DNA of 64,000 nt, from contig NC_084482.1 in NCBI RefSeq assembly GCF_030035675.1, positions 222,562,943-222,626,942 on the forward strand. Direction: 5' to 3'. Positions 39,259-51,715 of this stretch are shown here, piece by piece. The DNA comes from Rhineura floridana. Its lineage: Eukaryota > Chordata > Lepidosauria > Squamata > Rhineuridae. The notes under the pieces are model-generated. The model saw nothing but the letters and a program-made list of their open reading frames with translations, was not told the origin of the DNA and did not search any database. Position 1 is the stretch's first letter, and the number at the start of each line of letters is the position of its first letter. The translations under genes and the position numbers were made by a program.

Positions 39259-39994
39259 ATGGCTTCGGCAATGGCTTTGCATGGTTCTAGGATTGAAAAA
39301 GATTACATTGGCTCAGTTGCAGGAAATGGTGGGTCGTTTAGTATTTGCATCAAAAGTTATTTCACCTGGTCGCGCATTCCTCAGGCGTCTTTGTGACGCC
39401 ATGAAGGGTGTTCGATCTCGCTTCCACTTTATTAGAATTACTTCTGGGATGAGAGCTGATTTAAATATGTGGCTTGAGTTTTTGATGAAATTTAATGGCC
39501 TCTCTTTCTGGTGGGAGGAATTATTATTGGAAGCTGAATTACAGGTGCATTCCGATGCTGCGGGAGGCCTTGGCTTCGGTGTAATTTTTAGATCCCAGTG
39601 GTGCGCTGCAAGATGGCCTGTCAAGTGGCAGGCATCCCGGATCACTTCTGATTTGACATTTTTGGAATTTTTTCCAATAGTTGTAGTGGTTTATATCTGT
39701 CTGTTAGTATTTCAAAATCATACAGTGCATTTCTGGTGTGACAATTTGTCCACAGTTAGCATTATCAATGCTCAGACTTCCAAGTCGCCGCGTGTTATGC
39801 GCTTGGTGCGAACCTTTGTCTTGCAATGCTTGTGTTTCTATATTTTATTCATAGCCAAGCATGTTCCAGGTTTACAGAATTGCGTTGCTGATTCTCTTTC
39901 CCGCTTAAAGATGGCGCGCATTCGGGAGCTTGCACCTGGAGCAGAACTGGATCCAGTCCCAGTCCCACCGTTCATGTGGAACCTTGGCAATTAA
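39250..39994 (+). mobile_element. Ngaro-1 RNase H part
   Basis: Contains HSDAAGGLGFGVIFRSQW, LEFFPIVVVVYICLLVFQNH, FWCDNLSTVSIINAQTSKS and HVPGLQNCVADSLSRL, the standard RNase H blocks of DIRS-like elements, directly following the RT in the unsplit element. Confidence 0.85.
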
Positions 39995-40872
39995 AAGTCA
40001 GGGCCACTATTACAGCCGCCCTTGCTCCCAGTACTCAAAAAGCGTATGAGCGTTCTTTTGCGAAGTTCCAGCGTTTTCGCACCATTTCTGAATTGCCTAT
40101 GGTGTGGCCTATTCCTGTTTCGCACTTATTGCAGTTTAGGATATATTTAAAAGGGCACAACAATTCTGTTTCCACTATCGCTGGGCACCTTTCAGCGCTG
40201 GCCTTTATCTCTAAGGCGCGGGGACTGCCGGATCATTCTGTAGATTTTAGGGTCAGAAAGGTCCTTGAGGGTTGATCGCGTTCCGCTCCCAGGCCCGCTG
40301 ACCGGAGAAGGCCAATCACGCCCGATGTCCTTCTCCAGATCCTGGCAATGTTTCGTCTTTATGCTCATCTCAGTATGAGTCGCACCTTTTCGCCGCAGTA
40401 ACTCTGACGATGTTCTATGGTGCTTTTCGCCCTAGTGAAGTATTGGTCTCCTCTAAGCGCGATGTTGCCTAAAGGGCCTTATGCTTTTGCGATTGCACGC
40501 TAGGTGCTGATATTGTGAGGTTTTCCCTACGAGTCTCTAAGACGGATCAAAAGGGCCGTGGCAGTATTGTGTCTTTGCGCACTTGCCAGGTCCCTGAATT
40601 ATGCCCTGTGTCTGCAATGCGGCAATTCTTGTCTATTTGGCCAGCGTTATCTGTTCATACATGCGGATGGTACAGCCCTGACTCAATTTCAGTTTTGGGC
40701 CGTTGTTCGGCGGGCCTTGTTGGCCAGTGGTTGCGTTGCGGGAGTCTATGGGCTACACTCATTTCGGATTGGTGCGGCCACGGCCGCGGCCCTCGGGGAC
40801 TTAAGCGTTAGCGATATCCAGGTGATTGGCAGGTGGTGTTCTGAATCATTTAAGTCTTATGTCAGGTTTTAA
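39976..40872 (+). mobile_element. Ngaro-1 tyrosine recombinase part
   Basis: The N-terminal SAM-like region has LAPSTQKAYERSFAKFQRF and GHLSALAFISKARGLPDHSV. The C-terminal catalytic region has SLRVSKTDQKGRG, GVYGLHSFRIGAATAAALGD (the HxxR box) and SDIQVIGRWCSESFKSYVRF with the final catalytic Tyr. This recombinase replaces a DDE integrase in the family. Confidence 0.85.
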
Positions 40873-40884
40873 CTATAATGTACT

Positions 40885-41496
40885 GTGTTTTTGTTTCCAT
40901 TAGGTTTGTTGAGCCTCTCAGTCCCAGTGAGGCTCATACTGTGTGGCCACTCTATCTTGTTTTGGGCGCACCGGCATGCCTCTTTGTCGATACCTGGAAC
41001 ACAGCTGCAGCTTTCGGCCGTAGCTACGGTTCGATGGGAAGCCTGGAGGGGCATGTTATGGGATGCGCTGTTGCCATCAGTTTGCCGGATTATGTCTTCG
41101 GCAGATCGGCCTCATGTATTGTTGATTCATTTGGGGGAAAATGACTTGGTGCAGCGTCCAGGGATGGACCTGCTTATCAAGGTCACTCGAGATCTCACAT
41201 GGCTTATTCGTTCATTTCCCAACCTCCTTCTGGTTTGGTCGGATATGTTAGTAAGGAGGGTGTGGAGGGGTGCTTTTCATCCTAATAGGATCGACAGATC
41301 CAGGAAATGGGTGAATAGGAAAGTCAGGGCTCTAGTCTTATCTCTTGGTGGAGCATATGTTCCTCATGATAGGATTAGGTTCCATGTCCCACAATTGTTT
41401 CGGGATGATGGGGTTCATCTTTCAGAACAGGGGTGTGATTTGTTTTTAGAGGATTTGATGCTGGGATTAAGGGGTTTGTTCAATTCTTTGGGTTGA
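40885..41496 (+). mobile_element. Ngaro-1 SGNH-hydrolase part
   Basis: Frame of about 200 residues. HLGENDLVQRPG gives the GEND-type block III of SGNH/GDSL hydrolases, and FRDDGVHLSEQGC gives the Asp-x-x-His block V. LVRRVWRGAFHPNRIDRSRK lies between. Vertebrate Ngaro elements are known to carry such a hydrolase-like frame; its role is unknown. Confidence 0.85.
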
Positions 41497-41960
41497 GTGG
41501 ACCAAGCTTTAGCTGATCCACTCTTGTGGCATAGAATTTGGGCAGGTGAGGTATTCGGGGGTTAAATTGAGGTGTTTAAGGCATTCTCAAAAAGGGGCAC
41601 TGCTTAGGGAACCATCAGGGCTTCATGTCTGGAGGGGATCTGGGTAGTGCCCTTGTGGAACCGGCTTGCGCATCATGGTGAACGCTTGTACGGTAGGGCC
41701 ATGGTGTGGAGGTTGGAACCACATAACTGGCTCTAAGAGCAAGGAGGGAGAAATGCACCCATGTCCTTGACTCTGGAGTTACAGACTGATGAGAGTTGTT
41801 GCCTTTAGAAGGTGAGGGTATAATCCCTCATAGTTAGGCTTAGCCTCACCTGCCCAAAGTATTTTAATCTGATAATTGGCTGTATTGCATTTGATCTAGT
41901 ATGTTATATTTAATAAATATAACATTATTCCAGTCTTGTGTCACGAGTCTTCCTTGGTGT
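41497..41960 (+). mobile_element. Ngaro-1 3' terminal region
   Basis: Non-coding tail that aligns, in inverse orientation, with 51800-52200 of Ngaro-2 (shared gtatgttatatttaa / cattattcc and gtcacgag stretches). The element should end near 41950-41990. The split direct repeats were not resolved by eye. Confidence 0.6.
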
Positions 41961-42936
<976 letters not shown>

Positions 42937-43356
42937 CTATCATGAAGGGATCCTGCACTACTGAATTTGTTACTTCACTACTGGATTTTATTAATATGTC
43001 TTCCATATATCCTGATAAGGCCAGTTTCAACTTCAACAACCTTCTTCAGTGGCATATATGGAAAATGAGGGTCACTTCTAGCATGGGTTCAAAGGGCAAT
43101 GGATAATGATAACAACAACAACAATAAAAATCATAACCCGTCCTTCCTCCCAAAGGAGCCTATTCTTGCTGCAGCAACCTGTGGATAAAATAAGATGATT
43201 TAGAATTTGGTTAGAATAAGATGACGCTTCAGCAACAGGCAAGACTGCAATTCAGATGATCTAAAACCTGCTTTCCCTAAATACCTATTTTCAAACTCTA
43301 CATTAAATTGCTCAGTGAACATATTTCTCTATTTCTAGTACTACGGATCAGACACA

Positions 43357-44258
43357 TTATTTTGTTTTCATTGTAAGATGTTCCTTTGTGTTCAGATCAG
43401 GCCTCAGTACAATAATGTAGCACTTGGGAATGAAGATGCAGCCCAGAAGCCCAGCACTTGAGGCCAAGATGGAGAAGACCTGCACCGCTACCATGTATTT
43501 CCCCTTTGTGCTCAGGTAGGTGGGCACAAAGGAGACCCAGACACTGCAGAAGACCAGCATGCTGAAGGTGATCAGCTTGGCTTCATTGAAGGTCCCAGGC
43601 AGCTTCCTGGCTAGGAAAGCCACTATGAAGCAGATGGCAGCCAGGAAGCCCATGTAGCCAAGAGCAACATAAAACATGGCAACAGACCCTTCATTGCATT
43701 GCAGGATGATCTCTCCAGGCTGGGAGTGCATGTCAGAATCTGGGAACGGGGGAGAGATCATCAGCCAGATGGTGCAGATGACAACTTGGACACTGGAACA
43801 GAAAATGACAATGGAGTTGGCCAGACTCTTCCCCAGCCATCTTCTCACCTTGTTCCTTGGTTTTGTGGCCAGAAAGGCCAGCACCACAGTAATGGTTTTT
43901 GCCAACACAGAAGAGACGGCAACTGAGAAGATGATGCTAAAGGCTGTTTGTCTAAGAAGGCAGGTTGTTTTTCTTGGCTGTCCAATGAACAGGAAGGAGG
44001 ACAAAAAGGAAAGCAGGAGGGAGATGAGGAGGAGGTAGGAGAGGTCCCGGTTGTTAGCTTTGACTAATGGAGTTTCTAGGAATTTAATGAAGATTCCTAA
44101 AACAAAGCCTGTAATTAAGGACAATACTATGGCAAAGGAAGCCAAAAGGACCCCCAAATGTTCTTCATAGGCCAAGAAGGTGATTATCTTGGGAACACAT
44201 TGATCTTGGGCCTTGTTTGGATGTTGATCATCTGGACACCGGGTACAATGCTCTGCAT
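43357..44258 (-). pseudogene. V2R-2 exon 6: seven-transmembrane domain, open
   Basis: Starts [20 protein letters not shown] after a cttcacag acceptor. It contains all seven hydrophobic segments ([60 protein letters not shown]) and ends [15 protein letters not shown]. Length is identical to V2R-1 exon 6. No stop or frameshift was found. Confidence 0.92.
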
Positions 44259-45225
44259 CTGTGAAGAACAAGAGTAATATTAATTTATATCCATCTGCAC
44301 TACATTACATTTACAGAAGGGAATTCCAAAGCACTTCCCAGTATAATAAAACACGACTTCATCAATAAAAATCAATAAAATTAGTAATGCCATTGCATAT
44401 GACCCAGGAGATCAGGAATTGTAATTCATAGTATTACAGGCCAGGGAAAACCTGGGGGAACAGATATGCAGTGCATGGGGAAAACAATGGGGAGGGGAGA
44501 ACATTCCACATAGCAGGGACCACAATGGAGAAGGCTCTCCTTCACATGTCACAACAATTATATCTAATGCTTTAGGTTGAGAAAAATGGTTTGGCCTCAG
44601 ATCACTTAGTGATCCCTCCTCATGGCTGAGCAAGCTTTCAGTGATTTAAATATTTCTATTATTTTGTCCCAAGCAGTTTTTAAAAGAATATCAGAAACCA
44701 TCATCATGATAACAGTTTAAAATATAGAATGAAATACCTGAGACTTGGAACAGAACTCATGCCTCTCGAGTCAAAGGTCAGCCCTTAAGCTACTAATCAA
44801 AAGGGACCTCATGGGCCACTCACTTCTATTTCCTGCCCAAAACCAGGAGTTCTACATGAATTGTAGTTTCTAATATGTAGGAATACAATTGTAAAACATG
44901 AAGGCCTTTATGCTGAGAAATCATATGACATCAATGTTATGTTAAGGACAGTAATGCCAGAAATATCTAATATGACTTTCTTAGCAGGCATGTATGTACA
45001 CATGAGGAAAATGTGTGCACTTTATAAGTATAATAAAAAAATATATTTGGCTAAGTTTTATTCAGGTAAACCCAGGGAAATTAATGGACCATAATAAGCC
45101 ATAGTCATTAATTTCAGTGGATATTACTCTGAGTAAAATCAATAATCTCATGCAACTGGGCACTTCTGCATTCTCTGATATCCATGTGAATCTTTGGCCT
45201 GTTATTTTCCACTGGAGTCACCCAC
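44259..45225 (-). other. V2R-2 intron 5
   Basis: Collinear with 56851-58041 of V2R-3 and partly with the V2R-1 intron. V2R-2 lacks a ~190-bp segment present in the other two (57590-57770 in V2R-3). No other feature was seen. Confidence 0.6.
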
Positions 45226-45352
45226 CTTCCTGAGTGGAGATGGTCCCCTCTGCGCAGATAATGCAGTCATAGCAGCAAAGTGGCTGTCCTTCCTGAATCA
45301 CCTTGACAAATCCGGGGTGACAGCTTTCCACACACCTGGAAGGAGGCAGAGC
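45226..45352 (-). pseudogene. V2R-2 exon 5: NCD3G linker, open
   Basis: [26 protein letters not shown]; same 127-base length and splice sites as V2R-1. The Pro usually between the last two Cys is Ile here; all cysteines are kept. Confidence 0.9.
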
Positions 45353-45499
45353 CTAAGCATAAAGACAAGGAGCATCAAGAGAAATGTGTTAGTGGTAAAT
45401 TGTCTATGGAAATGGGACACAAGAACAGAAAGGACCCAATGGAACCTCTAGTGCCATTGTTTAATTTAATTTCCAGGTAGCCTCTGTGGGATAGAGTGC

Positions 45500-46738
45500 A
45501 GATTTCCAGCTATGGCAGGCTCACCATCTACACTCATTCCTGCACCGGAATAGCCTAACTTCAGTTACCCATGCTCTGATAACCACCCGGTTGTACTATT
45601 GCAATATGCTGTAGGTAGGGCTACCTTTGAAGATGGTTTGGAAACTGCTGTCGGTGCAAAATGTGGCTGACAGGCTGCTCACTGTGGGGCTGTCAAATGG
45701 GAACATCTCCAATAACTTCAGTGGTTTCTGTTTTGTCCCCCAACCCAATTCAAAATGTTGCTTTGTTGTTATGTGCCTTCAAGTCGAGTACGACTTGTGG
45801 CGACCCTATGAATCAGCGACCTCCAAGAGCATCTGTTGTGAACCACCCTGTTCAGATCTTGTAAGTTCAGGTCTGTGGCTTCCTTTATGGAATCAATCCA
45901 TCCCTTGTTTGGCCTTCCTCTTTTTCTACTTCCTTCTGTTTTCCCCAGCATTATGGTCTTTTCTAGTGAATCATGTCTTCTCATGATGTGTCCAAAGTAT
46001 GATAACCTCAGTTTCATCATTTTAGCTTCCAGTGATAGTTCCGGTTTACTTTGTTCTAACACCTGATTATTTGTCTTTATCACAAAGCTCTCCTCCAACA
46101 CCACATTTCAGATGAGTTGATTTTTCTCTTACCTACTTTTTTCACTGTCCAACTTTAATCTCCATACATAGAGATTGGGAATATCATGGTCTGAATGATC
46201 CTGGTTTTAGTGTTCAGTGATACATCTTTGCTTCTGAGAACCTTTTCAAGTTCTCTCATACCTGCCCTCACCAGTCCTAGCCTTCTTCTGATTTCTTGAC
46301 TATTGTCTCCATTTTGGTTATCCTTGACAAGTTCAATGTCCTGATTGTCAACTTTAAAGTTACATAAATCTTTTGTCATTACTTTAGTCTTTTTGACGTT
46401 CAGCTGAAGTCCTGCTTTTGTGCTTTCTTCTTTAATGTTCATCTGCATTCAATTCAAATCATTACTGGTTTCTGCTAGTAGTATGGTATCATTTGCATAT
46501 CTTAAATTATTGATATTTGTACTTCTGTATAAAGCCCTAAATATATCAGGACCAAAGTTCTTGAAGGTGGAGGGCTCACAAATACCTGCCAGCCTGACGT
46601 TGAGATCTACAGGGAGGCTCTGCCTCTATCCCTGTTGACTAGAGCAGCATATTGCATGGTAAACCAGTTAAGGACCTTCCCTGTTGCAGCACCCCAGTTA
46701 TAGGAATTCATTTGCATATCTTGCAATGTACCCTCTAA
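45500..46738. mobile_element. L2-like LINE (+) split by BovB (-), V2R-2 intron 4
   Basis: Plus-strand L2-like thumb region (CNMLXVGLPLKMVWKLLSVQ-like) at 45580-45765, then a minus-strand BovB 3' end at 45765-46515 ([52 protein letters not shown]), then the L2-like copy resumes at 46515 (LLYKALNISGPKFLKVEG). The same nested pair is in V2R-3 at 58.3-59.4 kb. Confidence 0.82.
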
Positions 46739-46739
46739 T

Positions 46740-49560
46740 GAATTATTATTATATATTCATTAATTTATATTCCATCCTTCCTCTCAATAGGAACCCAGGG
46801 CGGCAAACAAAAGCACTAAAAACATTCTAAAACATCATAAAAATGAATCTTAAAAATATATTAAAAACAAAAACATCCTTAAAAACATTAAAACAAAACA
46901 ACTTTAAAACCATTGTGGGTTTTTTTAAAAAAAATAAAATAAAAGTTTTAAAAACATGTTAAAAAGAAATTCCAACACAGATGCAGACTGGGATATCTAC
47001 TTAACAGGCTTGTTGAGAGAGGAAGTTTGTCTATAGGTGACAAAAAGATAACAGAGTTGGCACTGGACTAATATTTAAGGGGAGGGAATTCCACAGGGTA
47101 GGTGCCACTACATTAAAGGTCAGCTTCCTAGGTTGTGTGCAATGGATCTTCTGATAAGATGGTATCTGCAGGAGGCCCTCACTTGGTATCTGCAGAAGGC
47201 CCTTACTTGCAGAGTGCAGTGATCGACTGGATATATAAGGGATAAGACGGTCTTTCAGGTATCCTGGTTCCAAGCTGTATAGGGCTTTGTACACCAAAAC
47301 TAGAACATTGAACTTGGCCTGGTAGCAAATGGGCAGCCAGTGCTATTCTTTCAGCAGTGCCACAGTGAGCAATCTCACCACTGCATTTTGCACCAGCTGG
47401 AGCTTCTAGTCCAACCTCAGAGGCAGCCCCGCATAGAGCACATTACAGTAGTCAAGCCTGAAGGTTAGCAGTATGTGGACAACAGTGGTCAGGCTATCCT
47501 GGTCCAGAAACGGCCACAGCTGTCTCACCAGCCGAAGCTGGTAAAAGGCACTCCTAGCCACAGAGGACACCTGGGCCTCTAGCAACAAAGATGGATCCAG
47601 GAGCACCCCCAGACTATGGACCTGCTCTTTCAGAGGGAGTAGAACCCCATCCAAAGCAGGCAACTGACCAATTATGCAAACTTGGGAACCACCAACCCAC
47701 ATAGCCTCCATCTTGCTAGGATTCAGACTCAGTTTATTGACCCTCATCCAGCCCACCACTGAGTCCAGGCACTACTCCAGGGCTTGCACAACCTCTCCCA
47801 ATTCAGACGTTACAGAGAAATAGATCTGGGTCTTATCAGCATACTGCTGACACCTTACCCCAAATCTGCTGATGACCATTCCCAAGGGCTTCATATAGAT
47901 GTTAAAAAGCATGGGGGACAAGACAGTATCCTGCGGCACCCCACAGCACAACTGCTGGACAATCACCCAATGCTATTCTCTGAAAATGACCTTGGAGATA
48001 GGATCAGAACCACTGATACCCATGTCACCAAATCGGCCCAAAAGGATACCATGGTCAATGGTATCAAAAGTCACCGAGAGATCAAGTAAGAATAACAGGG
48101 TTGCACTCCACCTGTCCTTCTCCTGATAAAGGTCATCCATCAAGGTGACTAAGACCAATTCAGCCCCAAAACCAGGCCTGAACCCACACTGGAATGGCTC
48201 CATCTGTTTCATCCAAGAGTATTTGAAATTGCTGAGCCACAAACATCTCAATAACCTTCCCTAAGAAGGGGGTATTTGCAACCTGTCAGCAGTTGTCACA
48301 AACTAATGGGTCCAGGGTGGGCTTTTTCAGGAGAGGTTGGTTCTCCACCTCTTTTAAGGCAGATGGAACCACTCCATCCTGCAATGATGTGTTGACCACA
48401 CCCTAGATCCACTTGGTCAACCCCCCTTGGCAAACTTTAATAAGCCAAGAAGGGCAAGGGTTGAGAGGACACATTGCTGGCAGCATCAATGCAATCATCT
48501 TGTCTACATTATCAGGCCACATCAATGGAAACTGTTCCAAAGAAGTTGCAGCAGACATTGCACTGGACACCTCATTGGGGACTACAGTAGATGTGGATGA
48601 GGCATCAAGACTGCTACAGAGGAGAGCAACATTACCCTCAAAGTGCCTTGCAAACAATTCACAGTGGGCCTCCGATGGGTCTAAATCTCCATTTCCTGGT
48701 GCTGATGTCAACAGACCTGTGCAGTAATTGTCACAAACTAATGGGTCCAAGCAGTGCTTTTTCAGAACCAGTCAGATCACTGCCTCTTTCAGGGCAGCTG
48801 GAGCCACTCCCTTCTGCAACACTGTGTTGACTACACCCTGGATTCACTTGGTCAACCCCCCTAAGCCAGCTTTAATAAGCCAAGAAGGGCAAGGGTCAAG
48901 AGGACACATTGCTGGCCACATCATCGCAAGCACCTTGCCCACATCATCAGGCCACATAATGTGAAACCACTCCCAAGAGGTTGCAGCAGATGTTGCACTG
49001 AACACCTCACTGGGGACTACAGTAGATGTGGATGGGGCATCAAAACTGCTACAGAGGCGAGCAACATTACTCTCAGAGTGTCTTGCAACCAATTCACAGT
49101 GGGCCTCTGATGGGTCAAAAACTCAATTTCATGGAGTTGATGTTAACAGACCCCTGATGTGGAAAAGCTCCACTGGATGGCTACTTGAGGATGTAATGGT
49201 AGCAGATAAGTAATCCGCCACCCAGACTGCCACACAGTAGGCCCAGTTATGATGTTGTACTCGTGCCTGATCAGCCTCACAACATGTTATTCACCACTTG
49301 CGCTCTAGCCATCGTCCAGTTTGTTTCACTGCCTTTAGCTCACTAGTGCACCAAGGTGCAAACCAGGCTCCACAATGCCGGAGAGGTCCCTTGGGAGCAA
49401 CCTTCTCAAGAGCAGCCCAATCCGCCTTGCTATTCCACAGTATGTCAAGTGCTTCAACAGGGTCACCTAACTACTGAAAACTCCCCCAGGGCATTCAGGA
49501 ATCCAGTGGATTCCATTAGTCTCCATCTTAGTCTGTCCACCAACTCTGCAGGCGAGGATT
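46740..49560 (-). mobile_element. Long L2-like (CR1/L2-group) LINE
   Basis: Minus-strand RT remnants occur from high to low coordinates: a thumb-proximal block MRCLWL...FRPGFGAELVLVTLMDDL (48250-47973), GVPQDTVLSPMLFNIYM and QQYADKTQIYF (47966-47772), NKLSLNPSKMEAMWVGG and FRLDYCNVLYAGLPLRLD (47760-47406), then VYKALYSLEPGYLKDRLIPY and TLWNSLPLNI (47297-47031) and the 3' tail at 46740-46800. The RT active-site box is degraded to YADK. Many breaks, inactive. The 48293-49165 part carries a ~435-bp tandem duplication. It lies in intron 4 of V2R-2. Confidence 0.82.
48293..49165 (-). repeat. 435-bp tandem duplication inside the L2-like LINE
   Basis: Two direct copies start ttgtcacaaactaatgggtc at 48293 and 48728 and share long stretches (cacttggtcaacccccct, taataagccaagaagggcaa, gactacagtagatgtggatg). 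They differ at scattered sites, so the duplication is not very recent. Confidence 0.85.
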
Positions 49561-49644
49561 GGAGCCACAAGTCTAAACTTGTAGTCTGGGGTGACATCCA
49601 CCCCCCCATCTCCAGACCACCCATGTCCCATGATTTTTCCCCAC

Positions 49645-49872
49645 CTGGGTCAGCCATTTCGGCCACGCAATGGCACTCTGGTCGACGGTGAGCTGTGGGC
49701 CTAGGGATCCCTGTGTGCTGATACTCTCAAACTTCATTGTGAGGACAGATTTATTAGGAAATATCACCAAGTCCACAACATCCAAGTTGGCTGCCAGTTC
49801 TCCATGCTCATCCAAATACACTCTGCCCATGGAAAAATTATAAAACTGGGAAGTTCCAAGGAAACGGTGGAG
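49645..49872 (-). pseudogene. V2R-2 exon 4, open
   Basis: [46 protein letters not shown]; 228 bases with ttctag acceptor and cag/gtgggg donor. The long L2-like LINE ends just outside it, at about 49560. Confidence 0.9.
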
Positions 49873-50529
49873 CTAGAATTGGTGAGAGAACAACACTTAG
49901 AATATGGGAAACCTCACCATCTGTCCATTCTGCCCCCTATTTATGCTTGTATCTCTCTGACTTGGGGCTGGTTGCAGACTCAAGTAGCTGTGTGTCTTTT
50001 ACAAATGTTTGCAAAGGGCCTTTTCTCATTCCTGAAATTGCACTGTCAGCTTTAGCAGTTTGGGAAGAATATAAACACCTTCAGAACTTGGCTTTTCTCT
50101 CAGGGAGAAAGCCAGGCACAGTCACTTCACCCAGTATTTTTTGGCATTCTTAAAGGCCAGCAAATTGTCAGTTACAGTATTGTGCAGTACAATCCTAAGC
50201 ATGTCTCCTCAAAGCATGGAGGAGGCAGAGAGACCTTGGTCAGGACACACGAGCGAGAGCTTGCGCAATGCCATCTGCACTGCCCAAAGGGCTTACACAA
50301 AATGGGACACTGCAGCCAAAGGGTGGGATTACTTCAGTGATAGGGGTTGTGTCTTCTAAGGCCCATGTAAACGGGCATAAAGGGTGAACAGCAAGCAGTT
50401 TCACAACTGGGTTCGCAAAATGTTACCTTCCCATTACAGTCCACATATTCTCAGATAAGCCAATGATTCTAGAATTGTACAATCAATTGTCATGTTCAGC
50501 AGAGATGTTTGTGATAGGAAAGGAAATAC

Positions 50530-50931
50530 CTCCCATGGCTGTAGCCTTGAAACGTCCAGCCTGTCCTTCCCCCTCCACTTAGATCTAGATGAATAAGCGA
50601 TGTCTAAGGCCCGTGCCATGGCTTGGACAGCGTTGTAAATCCTGTGGCTGTCTAGAGACAGAATTCTTTCCAGGTCATCTTGGGGCAACATCTCCACATT
50701 GTCTCTCACTCTGCATCTTTTCCAGCCATTTACTGACAATGTGTGCTTTGAATAGAAACAACGAAAAATTTTCTGCATGTATTTTATCATAAAATACTGA
50801 AAGGGTTCAATATTATATTTTAGCCTTTTATTTGTTTCAATCAAAAAGGAAAAAATACCATGGATGTGTTGGAAAGATAACTGAGGGTTCATTGAGTCAC
50901 TGGAGATGTCCCACATTGCTGTTGTGACCAA
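50530..50931 (-). pseudogene. V2R-2 exon 3, 3' half, broken at an LTR junction
   Basis: Open from about 50931 to the gag/gtattt donor. It has [40 protein letters not shown] and SRLQPWE. Its 5' boundary is not a splice acceptor: after gttgtgaccaagact the sequence switches to copia LTR (ctctgaagaagtttc), with a two-base overlap (ct) at the junction. Confidence 0.9.
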
Positions 50932-50933
50932 GA

Positions 50934-51010
50934 CTCTGAAGAAGTTTCTTGCTCAACTTAACTCCAACGTAATGTATGCTGTTTCACGCAACAACACACA
51001 CACGTCAACA
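50934..51010 (+). mobile_element. Inverted copia LTR end fragment
   Basis: 77 bp ending acacgtcaaca, matching with about two differences the reverse complement of the first ~77 bp of the LTR at 56019. It is the remaining piece of the element's other LTR, lying in inverted orientation. The 5-bp ggaac that follows (51011-51015) is the reverse complement of the gttcc next to the intact LTR. Confidence 0.88.
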
Positions 51011-51517
51011 GGAACAGGGTGAGGAGATGGCTGGGAAAGAGTCTGGCCAACTCCATTGTCATTTCCTGTTCCAGTGTCCAAGTTGTCATCTGCACCATCT
51101 GGCTGGGGATCTCTCCCCCATTTCCAGATTCTGACATGCACTCCCAGCCTGGAGAGATCATTCTACAATGCAATGAAGGGTCTACCAATATGTTTTATTG
51201 TCCCCTCAGCTACATGGGCTTCCTGGCTTCCATCTGCTTGCTGCTTCACGGTGGCTTTCCTAGCCAGGAGGCTGCCTAGGGCCTTCAATGAAGCCAAGCT
51301 GATCACCTTCAGCATGCTGGTCTTCTGCAATGTTTGGGTCTCCTTTGTGCCCACCTATCTGAGCACGAAGGGGAAATACATGGCAGCCGTGCAGGTCTTC
51401 TCCATCTTAGTCTCTAGTTCTGGGCTTCTGGGCTGCATCTTTATTCCGAAGTGCTACATTATTGTCCTGAGGCCTGGTCTGAACACAAAGGAACATCTTA
51501 CAATGAAAACAAAATAA
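51011..51517 (+). pseudogene. V2R-3 exon 6, C-terminal half, inverted
   Basis: The plus strand encodes [35 protein letters not shown], then [16 protein letters not shown] and [20 protein letters not shown] to a stop at 51517. It is the downstream half of a V2R seven-transmembrane exon, opposite in orientation to every other V2R exon here. Relative to V2R-1 and V2R-2 there is a 7-bp insertion near 51240 (a duplicated gctgctt) that shifts frame before the TM5-TM6 region. The half starts exactly at the copia target site. Confidence 0.9.
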
Positions 51518-51715
51518 TCTGTCTGATCCGTAGTACTAGAAATAGAGAAATAGTGTTTGAAAATAGGTACTGTATTTAGGAAAAGCAGATTTGAGATCAT
51601 CTGAACTGCAGTCTTGCCTGTTGTTGAAGCATCATCTTATTCTAACCATATTCTAAATCATTTTATTCTAACCAAAGTCTATTGCAGCAGGAACAGGCTT
51701 TTTGGGGAGTTGGGA
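51518..51715 (+). pseudogene. V2R-3 3' flank, inverted
   Basis: Reverse-complement homologous to 43150-43356 downstream of V2R-2 (tctgatccgtagtactagaa, ctgcagtcttgcctgttg, attctaaatcattttattct). It proves that the inverted block extends past the stop codon into flanking DNA. Confidence 0.8.

Larger units (their letters stand above)
33600..41960 (+). mobile_element. Fossil Ngaro (DIRS-like tyrosine-recombinase) retroelement, Ngaro-1
   Basis: In order on the plus strand are a GC-rich leader, a gag-like part, reverse transcriptase, RNase H, tyrosine recombinase and an SGNH-hydrolase part. This gene set is specific to vertebrate Ngaro-type DIRS-like elements (established family knowledge); they integrate by a tyrosine recombinase rather than a DDE integrase. 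A 2.1-kb CR1-group LINE is inserted between RT and RNase H. Apart from that insertion the coding parts are long and lightly damaged, with only a few small breaks, so the element looks relatively young. Exact termini and the split direct repeats expected for the family were not resolved; both end coordinates are approximate. Confidence 0.85.
43357..50931 (-). pseudogene. V2R-2: truncated vomeronasal type-2 receptor
   Basis: The exon boundaries match V2R-1: exon 6 at 43357-44258 (902 bases), exon 5 at 45226-45352 (127), exon 4 at 49645-49872 (228) and the 3' half of exon 3 at 50530-50931. All four are open with good splice sites. Exon 3 stops dead at about 50931, where copia LTR sequence begins, and no exon 1 or 2 or upstream half of exon 3 is found in the window. 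The receptor therefore lacks its signal peptide and half its ligand-binding domain. Because the surviving exons are clean, the loss looks recent. It is a pseudogene unless the 5' part lies elsewhere, which its position next to an inversion makes unlikely. Confidence 0.88.
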
